This document shows positions 1-11,683 of a stretch of 64,000 nucleotides of DNA, one piece after another (position 1 is the first letter of the stretch; each line of letters begins with the position of its first letter). Origin of the DNA: Colius striatus (Eukaryota; Chordata; Aves; Coliiformes; Coliidae); contig NC_084763.1 of NCBI RefSeq assembly GCF_028858725.1, forward strand, positions 57,311,152-57,375,151. The letters run 5' to 3'. The notes under the pieces are model-generated. The model had not been told where the DNA came from, did no database searches, and saw nothing but the letters and a program-made list of their open reading frames with translations. Made by a program: the position numbers and the translations under genes.

Positions 1-484
1 ATTTGGTCTTCTATAAATAGAAGTCATCAAGACCTGCTCAACACACTCTATCTTGCTCACTATCAGTAAGCAAATGCTTCTTGGAACTGCCTTGTTTTGT
101 TCCCTCCCCAGCTGGTATATTAATCCCAGAAATTCAATATTTGCTTAAGATAAAATGTCCTCCCCAAGAGAAGTGAAAGCCAGAAGGCTTCTGTCCTGAG
201 CAAGTGCAGGAAGAACCAGGGGGAAACGTTCTCCACTTCTGCAGAGCTCAGCTCTGACAATGGGAACAGGGAGAAAACAGCAAACAGATTGACAATAGGA
301 TGGGGGGGAAATGCAAAACAATGTGAATGTGGAGAGAAAAATGGGTGTAGGGTGAGTTGCACACAATGCAGTGTGACAAGTGTTGAGCTGCAGCGACTGC
401 TGAGGGGTTTTCAGGCTCTCCTCTGTGGGAAGTTTGGTCTCATATGCCCACATGCCACTGCAACTCCAGCAGACTGACCAGCAA
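1..484. other. Intergenic, nothing recognised
   Basis: No gene, repeat or regulatory signal stands out. Short open frames occur on both strands but none has splice signals or a recognisable peptide. Confidence 0.6.
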
Positions 485-604
485 TCATAGAATGGAAGGG
501 GCTGGAAGGGACCTTTAGGGCTCATCCAGTCCAACCCCCTGCAGAAGCAGGTCCCACCTAGATCAGGTCACACAGGAACGTGTCCAGGCAGGTCTTGAAG
601 ATCT
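485..604 (-). mobile_element. CR1 LINE 3' fragment (group 1)
   Basis: The stretch opens with the reverse complement of a CR1 tail (atcatagaatgg, then ggaagggacctttagggctc) and carries the group 1 block 'gtcacacaggaacgtgtcc'. Only about 120 bp next to the 3' end remains, the usual 5' truncation of CR1. Confidence 0.9.
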
Positions 605-2116
605 AATCTGGTGGCATTAGAGGTTATGCAGATGGTAAAGGGTACAGGTAACATTCATACCAGTGGTAACTACACAGACACTCATTTGCAAGTCATCTCT
701 TTTGCCACACAAGCTGAAATTGCTCTATCCTTGCAGCTCCCACCTCCTGTGCCCTCTGGATTCACTATGGCAGGTTACAAACCCATCTTCCACCCACACA
801 TCAACATGCCTAGGAAGTTTTTCTGAACACTTCCCAACAGGACCCCAGTGAGGATAAACAGAGAACCCAAAGGTTTCATTTCAGCTCCTGATCACAAGCC
901 CACTACACTGGTTTTCCTCTAATGCTGATATTAGAGGTCTCTTTAATCCACAGAAAAGGGGAAAGTAAATCCTGCTCACCTGCAAACACATATTCAATAA
1001 CAATATTCAAACCCATTTGCCTTTCTAGCTTGGGGCTGACACTTCTAGCCAAGCACACACACAGCTGGCCAGGTTTCAGGGAAACAGAGGTATCATTCAG
1101 CATATTGAGTGTGAGATGAGGGGTCTTTTGGAGGGTTATAGATAGTCTTCAGAGCTACAATGAGCAAAGGCAATAGGAGTGTAAAGGAACCCACCTCAAA
1201 ATCTATCCCAACATAAACAACCTTGTGACAAGAACACCTGGAACCCCAAGATGGGCTCTTCTCTTATGTGTTAGTACACAAGTGTTATGAAAACATCACA
1301 GGAGAGCAGTGGAAAAAGAAGGTGCTGCATGTCCCTGATTCCAAATGTCCCCTCTGGCCAAGGCAGAAAGCATGCTGGGAGAACTCAGGCTTTCCACCCA
1401 TCAGTGATCACCTTGGGATATTGTCCCACCTTGATGGACTTCAACATCAACACATGATGTCCTGTCTCTGACAGTGTCCGATGCCTGGTGCATCAGAGGA
1501 AGATGTGATGGCCTCGTGTGATGCCTATAGCATAAGGCAGCTCCACGCAGACACATCTTGGAACAGCTTTGAATACATGTTGTTGGCTGGCCACAAACAA
1601 ACCCAGGGGAGATTTGCCAATGCAACAGGCCTGAAAGGTGACAGTAAAGCCACAATGACACCTCTTTGTTGACAGGGTTTCACTAGGTGGGAAGTCTTTC
1701 TGCTTGAGCTCCCTGGTCCCTTCTCCCACCAGGAACTCAGTTTGACTATGGGGAGTGAGTTCCTTGTGTCAGGGAAGTTTGTGTCTTACCTAAAAAGCTC
1801 TGGAAATCTTCTTTCATCATTAAATTAAAGGACAAATACATCTCCTGGGGAGAGGAACAAGGGAAGACTTTAATGTGTCTGGCTGAATGTGAGGGACCAT
1901 CACCTTTAGTCATAAGGGATGACTGAACATCACACTGGCATCCACTCCAGCTGCAAGGGGAGCCAAGCCTTCCAAACAAAACAAGGCTTACTTCTCTGCT
2001 GGGGGACTGAATAAAGGCAGCAGAGCTCAGAAAGCTATTTTAAACGTAAACACTGTTATGTGGAAGCATAGAAGTGTCTTAAGCTGGAGATACATTTTCC
2101 TCCTGCTGACAGTTCA
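605..2116. other. Intergenic, nothing recognised
   Basis: About 1.5 kb of unique-looking sequence. Frames are open on both strands around 1400 to 1730, but they give no recognisable protein and no convincing exon borders. Confidence 0.55.
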
Positions 2117-2492
2117 TTGTCTCTGCTGTGGGCACAGGCTGAGTTGGGGCTGCTCAGCCTGGAGCAGGGAAGGCTCCAGGAGCCCTCAGAGCAGCCTCCA
2201 GCCCCTCAAGAAACATGGGCAGGGACTTTGGGCAAGGGCCTGGAGTGCCAGGACAAGGGCTGCTGGCTCCCAAGTGCCAGAGGGGAGACTGAGCTGAGCT
2301 GGGAGGCAGAAGCTGTTCCCTGGGAGGGTGCTGAGGCCCTGGCACAGGCTGCCCAGAGAGGCTGTGGCTGCCCCAGCCCTGGCAGTGTCCAAGGGCAGCT
2401 TGGATGGGGCTGGGAGCAGCCTGGGCTGGTGGGAGGTGTCCCATGGCAGGGGATGGAACAGGATGAGCCAAACCATTCAAGGATTCTATAAA
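2117..2492 (+). mobile_element. CR1 LINE 3' fragment (group 5)
   Basis: Sense-oriented CR1 with the group 5 block and the run 'ggctgcccagagaggctgtg', ending in an 'aaccattcaaggattctata' tail. It is the inverted partner of the copy at 7023 to 7416, with which it shares nearly its whole length. The open frames across it on both strands come from CR1, not from a gene. Confidence 0.9.
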
Positions 2493-3277
2493 TGCAAGTG
2501 TCTGAAGTCATTTTAGGTGCCAAGACAAATGCTGCTGAGCCTGTGTGTCCACACAAAAGTGCATATACCCTAGGGATGGAAGCCTTACCCAGCCAAGTCA
2601 CCTACCTGGGGCTTGCAGATGCAATAGAGGATCTATAGGAAACATCCTCCCCTTGGGCAAATACCAGGAATCCAGATGCAATAGCCCAAGGTATTTGAAA
2701 TGGCCCCAAACATCTGTGTCTGGGCAACTGAATCTCACACTGGAGACCAAAACACCTGATGGGTGGTGGAAAAGTAGTGATTTGAATTCAACAGAGCCTA
2801 GAGACAAATTCATGTGACAAAATGCAGGTCTTTGCTTTAGGGAGAGATGTACTGCTTAAGCTCATTAACTAGATGACTCTCAGTTATAATGAGGTCACAG
2901 AGAGCCAGCCCACATGCAACAAGCTACCTTTCTGTGGGTGAAAACATTAGCTCAATCTCCAATGAGGAGCTGAAGATCATCATCAAAGGACAGCCCTGTT
3001 CAGTCCTTTACATGCCTACACAGAAACTGGGATCAGCCTTTGCCCAACACCTCCCTGACCAAGAAATTTATCTGCTATTGCCCCTTTCCACACAACACTG
3101 AGGCACTTCACAGTCATAAGTAAAGATGCCCTAGAATATCCCCTATAGAGTAAGGAAACCATTTTCACCTCAATCCCACTACGTGGGTGAAAGTTGTTAA
3201 GTGGCCCAAGAGCATCTCAAAGAGTGTTTGGCAGAGGGCTGCAGCTCCTTCTGCTCATCCCCATACAGTGACACACC
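2493..3277. other. Intergenic, nothing recognised
   Basis: Unique-looking AT-moderate sequence with no supported feature. Confidence 0.55.
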
Positions 3278-3432
3278 AAACCACAGAGTCATTTGGGATG
3301 GAAAAGACTCTTAAGCTCATGGAGTCCAAGCCTTGCCAAGCCCACTGCCAAGCCCTCAGCACCTCAGCTCCACGGCTTTGGGATCCCTCCAGGGATGGGG
3401 ACTCTGCCACCTCCCTGGGACAAGGGCTAGCC
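3278..3432 (-). mobile_element. CR1 LINE 3' fragment, diverged
   Basis: Starts with the reverse complement of a CR1 tail (cagagtcatttgggatggaa) and continues into 'ctccagggatggggactctg'. The match to the other copies is weaker, so this is probably an older insertion. Confidence 0.8.
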
Positions 3433-4870
3433 AGGTGCTGTGGATGAAGGAGCCTGACACCCACAGGCCATGGGCTTTTCTTAGGTCACACAATAACTTT
3501 CCTCTCCTTCCTTACCCAAGGACATCAAACCCCACTGACCAGCGGGGTGGAATCCATCGCTACCAAGCAGTACAAAGCTAAAACAGAGTAGGGCAAAGGC
3601 AAAAAAAAAGGCAACAAAATGAGCTGAAAGTCTGAAAACCACTGGTTGAAGGAAGAGAAACTGCAAGCTGATAGCTTGTGCCAGGCAGCTGGCCCCAGGC
3701 CAGGCTGTAATGAGGACCATCACCCCCGGAGTGCGAAGCCATCGCTGCTCCACACGCCTCTGCCCACGAACCTGGGTGTTCCAGCAGCAGCATGTGAAAA
3801 TATTTAGTCTGCTGCAGAAGGGAATGTTTGGGAAAAAGAGATAGGAAGGGCTGCATTCCTCCAACCCCACAGGCCAGTCCTCCCCACATTCCCTGGCCCC
3901 CTGCCAGCGCTCAGGCTGCAGGAGGGGTTGGGGGGACCTTTGCCTGTTTTCCTCTCAGATGGAAGGAGAAGCCAGTGTTGCTCTGGTACCAGTCATCCAG
4001 TTAAAAACCAAAGCCAGAGGAATCACTGGGTGGATGTGACACCCTGGGTGGGGAAGGGATGAAAAGCCCTTGCTTCTTTAACCTTCCCTTTGTGTTTGCA
4101 CTATTTACACAGGAAGCTTTCACCTAGCAAAGTCAGTCTTTGCATCTCCCACAGCCCAAAGTAACAGAGCCCAACCTTGGCCCTGACACCTAAAACTGAC
4201 CAGAACACAGACATTCCTCTGGGAATATTAATAAGCAAAAAAAGACAGTAAAATTCACTTCTCCTGCCTCAGAGATGGGCTGCAAATGCTTTGCCCCAGC
4301 TGCAAATCTAGCCCAAGGTACAGGGTAATAAAGAAGAGAGCTGGGAGAGCTAACAGAAGCAGATGTCCAAGGGAATCAGCCTCCTGGAGCAGCTGCTTGA
4401 ACAGGGAAGTGTGCTGCAATTGCTCAAAGAAGTTGGCATTGGCCATAGAAGATACAATGAGCTGATGATAGAACTCATCCAGCTTGTTTCTGCTTTCTCT
4501 GAAGAGCATCAACGTTTGGGTCATCCACACATCACCCATGAAACAAGATAATCTACCACAGTGGTGCAACCTGGATGTGGAAGAAGTTCCTCCCCCATTA
4601 AGGTGCTGTGAGGACACTTTGGATCCATGGAGCATGTACCAGTGCCATGGCTCTGGAATTGAATCCCTCAGATCAATTGCTGCAACAGTCCTCAGCGTGG
4701 TTTTGGCTCAGACCAACAAGCCCACTCCCAAGCAAGAATGCTTCAGAAATCAGCACAGTCCAGGGACTATTTCTTCACAGACAACTCAGCTACAGACACC
4801 TTGCTTTGCAGGCAATGGAAGGTTAACCATTTAAATGTGGTCACAGTTTACCAGTGTAGATGAAGCCATT
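3433..4870. other. Intergenic; open frames on both strands near 4.3 to 4.6 kb
   Basis: No gene can be supported. Between 4255 and 4635 the minus strand is open for 126 codons with a leucine- and glutamine-rich, helix-like translation, and the plus strand is open at 4363 to 4551. I recognise neither peptide and see no clear splice sites, so it is listed only as a lead. Confidence 0.4.
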
Positions 4871-4953
4871 AATGTAGGAGCCCCTGCTCTGGCAGGGGAA
4901 GGTGGATTAGATGATCTCTAAAGGTCCCTTCCAACCCTCAAGATTCTGAGTCT
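4871..4953 (+). mobile_element. CR1 LINE 3' end (group 1)
   Basis: Carries the CR1 end motif 'gatgatctctaaaggtccct' followed by 'tccaaccctcaagattctga'. Only the terminal 80 bp is present. Confidence 0.85.
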
Positions 4954-5117
4954 TTAGAAGGACTCGTCAGCCACAGGAATGGAATCATCCATGGAGATCA
5001 AAAGGAGAAGCCTGGCCACAGTGGAGCAGGTGAAGCTTTACTCTTGATGGCTTTCAGGATTGTTTTGTGATGCTTTAAGTCCATTTCATACAAAAACGGT
5101 CCCAATGCATCAAGCAG

Positions 5118-5920
5118 AGTGTGGGCAGCAGGTCAAGGGAGGTTCTGCTCTCCTGCTCTGCCCTGGTGAGGCCTCATCTGGAGTCCTGTGTCCAGCTGTG
5201 GGCTCCTCAGCTCAGGAAAGGAAGGAGGGAGAAGGAGGGAGAAGGAGGGAGAAGGAGGGAGAAGGAGGGAGAAGGAGGGAGAAGGAGGGAGAAGGAGGGA
5301 GAAGGAGGGAGAAGGAGGGAGAAGGAGGGAGAAGGAGGGAGAAGGAGGGAGAAGGAGGGAGAAGGAGGGAGAAGGAGGGAGAAGGAGGGAGAAGGAGGGA
5401 GAAGGAGGGAGAAGGAGGGAGAAGGAGGGAGAAGGAGGGAGAAGGAGGGAGAAGGAGGGAGAAGGAGGGAGATGGAGGGAGAAGGAGGGAGAAGGAGGGA
5501 GAAGGAGGGAGAAGGAGGGAGATGGAGGGAGATGGAGGGAGATGGAGGGAGATGGAGGGAGATGGAGGGAGATGGAGGGAGATGGAGGACTGAAGAGAGA
5601 TCTTATCAACATAAATACTTACAGGTCAGATGTTGAGAGGCTGAGGCCAGTCTCTTTTCTGCCCAGTGACAGGACAAGGGGTAAGAGGCACAAGCTGGAA
5701 CACAGTAAGTTCCACTTGAACATGAAGAGAAAGTCCTTTGGTGCTGAGGTGAGGGAGCCCTGGCCCAGGCAGCCCAGGGAGGGTGTGGAGGCTCCTTCTC
5801 AGGAGGTTTCCAACCCCACCTGGACACGTCCCTGTGTGACCTGACCTAGGTGGGAGCTGCTTTAGCAATGGGGTTGGCTGATCTTTGGAGGTTCCTTCTG
5901 AGCCTGACCACTCTGTGTGA
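5118..5920 (+). mobile_element. CR1 LINE fragment (group 2) split by a purine minisatellite
   Basis: CR1 sense sequence runs from the 'gtgtgggcagcaggtc' block through 'tgtgtccagctgtgggctcc' to 5220. It resumes after the array at about 5590 ('ctgaagagagatcttatcaa') and continues to the group 2 end near 5900. The CR1 bases expected between these two points are missing and replaced by the 10-bp repeat. The copies at 14763 and 52020 show what the intact segment looks like. Confidence 0.9.
5221..5589 (+). repeat. 10-bp polypurine minisatellite (GAAGGAGGGA)n
   Basis: About 37 head-to-tail 10-bp units without length variation. Units 1 to 25 are GAAGGAGGGA, unit 26 is GATGGAGGGA, units 27 to 30 are GAAGGAGGGA, and units 31 to 36 plus a partial unit are GATGGAGGGA. 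The strand is pure purine from 5214 to 5472, so it is a candidate for triplex or G-rich non-B structure. A 10-bp unit without stop codons leaves all frames open, which produces long artefact open frames on both strands. Confidence 0.98.
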
Positions 5921-7022
5921 CGTGAAAGCTGGAACCTCAGATGATTTCTGACCTGAACTTGTGACCCAGCAGAGAGCTACAACTGGAACCACTGACCCTG
6001 AGCTGCAGAAACACTCCATGCTTTGTTCAAAAGCACAAACACCCTTTCCCAAAAGGAAACAGCTAAAACCTGGCCATATATTTGTACTCTGCCATGAAGA
6101 GAGGAGATCTAAACGGTACAATGCTCTACCAGGAAGCATGAGACTAGAAAGTGAAAACCAAAGCTGTTCTGAGTTAATGGGATCCATTTGTTGTGTGAGA
6201 GAGGCATGGGCATATTTCCCCCCCCCCCCCTTTGAATAGAGGAGTTGGGTAAGTGAAGTTGTCAGGCATGCATGTATGAAATGTAATCAGGCTAAGCCCA
6301 GCATTCCAGCCAGCCTGGGCTTCAATAGCTGAAGTATGCATGACAAGTCTTATTTAAATGCAGGCAGCTTTGTCTCCATGACCCCCTCACTGCCTGGAGG
6401 CCAGGATGCACAAGCCAGGCTCCATCCTCACCAGCTCCTTGTGAGGTTACAGATGTTTCTTTTTTCTCATGGAGAAAGCAGTGACTCCTGGCTCTGAATG
6501 GTGCTCTAACCTGGCACAAACACACTCCTTGTCACTGATTTATGTATTACCACTCTGGTTGACACAAGGGGATCAGAGTAAAATCAGTCCAGAGCCTCTT
6601 CATAGAGGCCTCTCTCATGTTTCCCCAAAGACTCACAAATCAGCACTGCTAAGTAAAGAAATTTCCACTTAACACCTCATCATCCCCCCCCTTGCCAATG
6701 GCTCTGTACATACTCACCTTTATTAGCCTGGGGAGGAAAACCCTGGGGTTGCTACAGAAGACATGAGCATTGTGCAGGGTAAAGGGCACACTTGGGGCTC
6801 TCTGCTCTGCTGGTGGGTTGGGATTTCTTGGCCAAGGAATCCTTAATCTTGAAAGGAAAAGGGAGAATCAGAGGACAGAGGCTGGGGAGATGCAAAAGGA
6901 AGGAAGATGAGTCTCCTTGGACCTGGTAACAAGTTGTGCTGGTGTGAGGTGTGTTCACGTCACTTGAGGTCACTCCACTGCCAAGGGGTTTCATTCTCCA
7001 AGTAAAAGAAAGAGCACAGAAT
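5921..7022. other. Intergenic with a C13 homopolymer
   Basis: No gene seen. A run of 13 cytosines lies at 6218 to 6230; nothing else was recognised. Confidence 0.55.
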
Positions 7023-7416
7023 CCTTGAATGGTTTGGGTTGGCAGGGACCTCAAAGCTCATCCTATATCGACCTCCTGCCATGAGATACCTCCCACCAGC
7101 CCAGGCTGCTCCCAGCCCCATCCAAGCTGCCCTTGGACACTGCCAGGGCTGGGGCAGCCACAGCCTCTCTGGGCAGCCTGTGCCAGGGCCTCAGCACCCT
7201 CCCAGGGAACAGCTTCTGCCTCCCATCTCAGCTCAGTCTCCCCTCTGGCACTTGGGAGCCAGCAGCCCTTGTCCTGGCACTCCAGGCCCTTGCCCAAAGT
7301 CCCTGCCCATGTCTCTTGGGTGCCCCTCGAGGGACTGGAGGCTGCCCCAAGGGCTCCTGGAGCCTTCTCTGCTCCAGGCTGAGCAGCCCCAACTCTGTCA
7401 GCCTGTGCACACAGCT
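7023..7416 (-). mobile_element. CR1 LINE 3' fragment (group 5)
   Basis: Begins with 'atccttgaatggtttgggtt' (reverse-strand tail) and carries the group 5 block in reverse complement, through 'ggctgagcagccccaactct'. Nearly the exact inverted partner of 2117 to 2492. Long open frames here are CR1-derived. Confidence 0.9.
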
Positions 7417-8239
7417 CCAGCCAACCTTTGATAGCATTGCACCAACAAACACGTTCAATGGTGCCCTGAGGAAAGCCACTCTGCACTGGTCTCCACCAGT
7501 GGATGCCATCACACTAAGAAAAGGGAGAGGGTTTGAGTGCCAATGGATGGAGGTTAAAACTCCCTCCCAGGCTCTGAGCTGCTGCTGGTGCTCAATACAT
7601 GCACTTTAGGACGACCAGATGAGATTCTCTGCTGTTTGCTGCTATTAAATGTCTTGACCATGTCAGCAATGCTGTTCTTGGACACGCAGACGTCTGCTGC
7701 TTGAAATCAGAGAAGGGAAAACATTTTCCAGGAAAGGAAGAGTTTGGAGGTTTACATGCACATCAGGGCCCCCTGCTAAGTTTAGACACTACATTTGGAG
7801 TGATCCAGTACAGAGCTTGTTGACTCTGGCTGGTACCTGCCTTGATCATTAGCCATGCTTTGTGTTTGCCTGTGGCCAGCTGCCTCACTTAACCATTTGG
7901 CTCTTTCTCAAAGATATTCATCCATCTCTTTCTTTCCCTCTGTGACAGCACCTCCTGCTTCATGGACACACTGCCAACAGCAGGATGAAGAATAAGCCTC
8001 CACGTTTCAAGGTTAACCAAGCTCTTTCTTGTACAGACCAAGCAGGCTCCAACCTGTTTGCTACTTTGAGGACAGAGCACTTAGGCATTCAAAGAATTGC
8101 AAGGTGAAACTTGAGGGATCAGATACAAAGCCTTGCTGAAGAGAAGCCTGCTTTGTGTGTGACCCATTGCAATGAGTGGTGCAGCAGCTGAGGTCATTAA
8201 GTGCTGCAGCAGAGTGGCTGACACCCCAGAAGGCTGCAG
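7417..8239. other. Intergenic, nothing recognised
   Basis: No gene or repeat could be supported. Confidence 0.5.
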
Positions 8240-8535
8240 GGCTGGGCAGAGAGAAACCTGATGACATTCAACCAGGGCAAGTGCAGAGTGTAGCATCTGG
8301 GAAAGAACAACCCCATGTAGCAGCACAGGCTGGGGAATGAACAGTTAGAGTGTAGGACAGGGGAAAGGGAGCTGGGGGTGCTGGTGGGCAGCAGGATGAG
8401 CCTGAGCCAGCAATGTGATGGCAGGCTGGAGCCAGGCTGTTCTCAGGGATGGCCAATGACAGGACAAGGGGTACAAGGTGGAACACAAGGAAAAGTTCCT
8501 CACTGTGAAGGTGAGGGAGCCCTGGAACTGGCAGC
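8240..8535 (+). mobile_element. CR1 LINE internal fragment
   Basis: Reads as the part of CR1 downstream of the reverse transcriptase: 'caaccagggcaagtgcagag', then 'agctgggggtgctggtgggc', 'aggatgagcctgagccagca' and 'tgacaggacaaggggtacaa', ending at 'tgagggagccctgg'. The 3' tail is absent and there is an internal deletion after 'ccagcaatgtg'. Confidence 0.85.
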
Positions 8536-11442
8536 TATTACCCTGCTGGAAGGGGTCTATAAACCCCTCCTGAGATCAATCATGCATTCCTTGAGCAGGC
8601 TGCAGCAGAGCTGTGTTTCACTTGTACCAGCCACGAGGCACCCATGCTGGCATCATCCTTATTTTACAGCCAGCTGTGGACATCAATGGAGAGATGCCAA
8701 CCTGAACCAGGGGAACACAACCTTGGCTTTATGTAGGCAAAATATCCAACCAACACTTTTCAGTGCAGAGACACTGTGCCCCAATGAAGGCTGCTGAGGA
8801 TATCCACAATAGCTCCAGGACATGAGGATCCCTTTAAAAAACCAGCCTTACCTTTTGATCCAGTTGCTCCCCAGCCCTTCTGATGGAAGCCCAGCAGGGA
8901 TGTTAGCAACCCACACTCTCATAAGAGGCAAGGCTAGGAGCTAGTTGTTGGCTTGCTTTCCTTTTGAGTCTCTCTCTCTACCTACAGCAGAAGGAAACCC
9001 TCATTAAGGTAACAGGGTTACTGGGGGTGTTGATGAGAAACAGCTCCCCACATGCATTTATACCTCAATGAATGCCCTGCAGTCAGGTTACCTGAGCTGC
9101 CAGCCAGTCTTTTAAATACTTACATGCACCCCAAACCCAATCTTCTGGCAGTGACACCAGCTGGCAGAGGACAGCCCATGTGCTGCAGGTTAAACTCTCC
9201 TGCAGACCCAGAGGGGTGGTAATTATCTCAGACTGCAGAATGGGAACAGCCCTTGGCTTATACTGACCTCAAATTGTGCACAGTGGGGGGGTTTTGGAAG
9301 GCTGCCAGTTGGCCCAGGACAAAACCATGCCAGGGAACATGCTACCAATCCAAAAGCACAAGCACAGCCAGCTGACAGTGCTTAGGAACACTGCCTGGCA
9401 GTTCTACCTCAACACCACAGGCACAGCCTGTGCATGGGCACATGGCTCCTTGGTACAGGTTACTCTGCTCATACCTGAACACACCAACACAGGTGGCTTC
9501 ATTCAACCTCCCCTGCTTCCCTACAGCTGAGGGTGTCATCCTGTCACTTCAATCTCAATCAACCCTTTGTCTTTCTCTGTGACCCACAAAGCCAATGTCT
9601 CTGCTGGTGGCAGCCAGCCTGGTCCCTTGGCTATGAGGGAATGATGCTGAGTGACACCTTCTGAGGGCCTGGCCTGAACTCATTCAACTTCTTCCACAGG
9701 CTTGCTTTAGTTTTCCTTTACTGGAGAGAAGGTGCCTGAGGAATGTGGTGATCCCAGCCACGTTCATACTGCTGGAAGTGGAAGCCTGTCTCCACCAGCT
9801 GATCTTTCCTCTGCATTATGACAACCTCACGCTGTGCTTTCCACCACCCTGTGGCCTCAAGGCACTGCCCATGTGGCAAATGAAAGCCTCCAGCCACCTG
9901 ATGCTGGGGATTGGAGCAGAGCCAGGGGGCTGTCAGCACAAACCCTGTTGTTCAAAGGGTGGGCTTCAAGCACTGAGGTCAGCTGGTGTGCCAGAGCCAT
10001 GACTTGGCATTTAGTGGAGTGAATGCTTCACTCACTGCCTCTTTCCCCACCCTGTGTCTGGGCACACACATCCCTCTGTGCACACACATCCCTCTGTGCA
10101 CAGCCTTGTCCCTCCAGCAGCAGTGAGGGTGCTGCTGAGGGATGAAGCTCTCATCTGATTCCCTGCTAACCCCTGCTGCTAAGGCTGTCTCGACACTGGG
10201 AGCTGCACACTCAGCTCTTCACGATGTTACAAGCCAGAAATATTTTTGCATCTGGGTTTCATGGGATCTTGACATAAAGGGACTGGGATGCAAATGTCTT
10301 TGGGGGCTACTTCTTCAAATGAATCCCAATCTGCAGCTCTGGGCCTTTGATCCCAAAGCCCAGTTCTTTGCTTCAGTGCTTTCCCAGCAATGGGTGATGT
10401 CCATTTTCTAATTGCCACATGGAGCAACAGCCTCTGTGGTGTACAGACAGGTCTTGGGCAGACTCTTGTACCCCTTTGATCACTGGTGAAGGGGGAAGCC
10501 AGAGCCACAACACTTAACCTCCCATTATTGCAATATAAGCTTGGTTATCTCCATCCACATTCATGCTCTAAAGGCAGTGCCCATCAAAGGAGACTAACCT
10601 CATTGTGCAATGGGCTTAGTTTAATTGGAGCCACACTTCTGAACAACACTGGGGCTTTTGGAGGCTCACACTGTGCTTCTCCACGCTGCAAGAAGCTGAC
10701 TCAGTCTGGAAATTGTACCCCTGTGACTCATGTGAAGAGGAAATCCTTGCTTCCTGGGCATGATGGTCAAGGGACCAGGGCTCTGGCAAAGCTCTTGGAA
10801 GGACACTTGTGCATTTTGCACGTCTCAGTGGTTTAGCTTTTGCATTCCAGCAGGAGACACTGCAGATGCTCATGACCATTAAAAACAATCAGGTTGAGCC
10901 CTGATGGGAAAGCCATATTTTATGAAACAGGATGCCTAGTAGTGTTCAAATGAACCCATCCAGCAAAGGTAAGTACCCAGAGACTCTCCCTCCCTTGCTT
11001 ACAGGGGACAGAATGTTTCTCTTTAGGAACCATGATGGAGTGGAGGAAACATGTACAGTTCCTTTCCAGAGAGACCTGTTGATCTCCTCTGTGTTGCCCC
11101 ACAAGCATTGTGAACATCTTCAGCCATGAGGTCTATCATTCTCCCTCTTTTCTTTGCCCTTCCAGAAGCCCAAAAGCCACATGTTATATCAGATTTACAA
11201 ATGGCTACTGATATACTTAACTGTAGTGAACAAACAGGCTCCTTGTTTGTGTCTCACCAACCTGAAACTTGCTGGCTTTGTCAGCCAGGAAAGCATCTGA
11301 CCCAAACCCTGCCTGCAGTAGCAATAGGTGTGATGCTTATTCCCATCAGCACTGCCCTTCAGACACCAGCAAACTGCCTCACAGGGTGAGCTCCTGTGCA
11401 CTCCCACAGGGCAAAAGCATCACTGGCTCACTCATGTGTAGC
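8536..11442. other. Intergenic, 2.9 kb, one short duplication
   Basis: No gene seen. An exact 18-bp tandem duplication (cacacacatccctctgtg) occupies 10063 to 10098. The rest is unique-looking. Confidence 0.55.
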
Positions 11443-11604
11443 TTCAAGATGAACTGAGCAATAGGAGAAGAGAGAAGAAGCTCCTTCAAGATGAACTGAG
11501 CAATAGGAGAAGAGAGAAGTTCCTTCAAGATGAACTGAACAATAGGAGAAGAGAGAAGAAGCTCCTTCAAGATGAACTGAGCAATAGAAGAGAGAAGAAT
11601 CTCC
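11443..11604 (+). repeat. 42/39-bp minisatellite, four units
   Basis: Four tandem units start with 'ttcaagatgaactga' at 11443, 11485, 11524 and 11566, with lengths 42, 39, 42 and 39 bp. Unit 2 is shortened within the agaagaagctcc segment and unit 4 within the ataggagaa segment, so the two 3-bp losses are independent. All lengths are multiples of three, and the minus strand stays open with a repeated AQFILKELLLSS-like peptide. No start, splice or homology evidence supports translation. Confidence 0.95.
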
Positions 11605-11683
11605 TTAAACAGCTCCTCTGGAGGGAGGGTAGAAGTGTTCACTGAGCCCATGGTAGATGTTCTGGACTCACACTTTGTTGGGT

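Noticed and set aside
2154..2601. Several 90- to 130-codon frames on both strands
   Set aside because: All lie on a truncated CR1 copy, and the same frames recur in the inverted partner at 7029 to 7609.
5060..5844. Three overlapping 170- to 220-codon frames on + and a 159-codon frame on -
   Set aside because: They are produced by the 10-bp purine array, whose unit has no stop in any frame. The translations are pure [14 protein letters not shown] repeats with CR1 ends.
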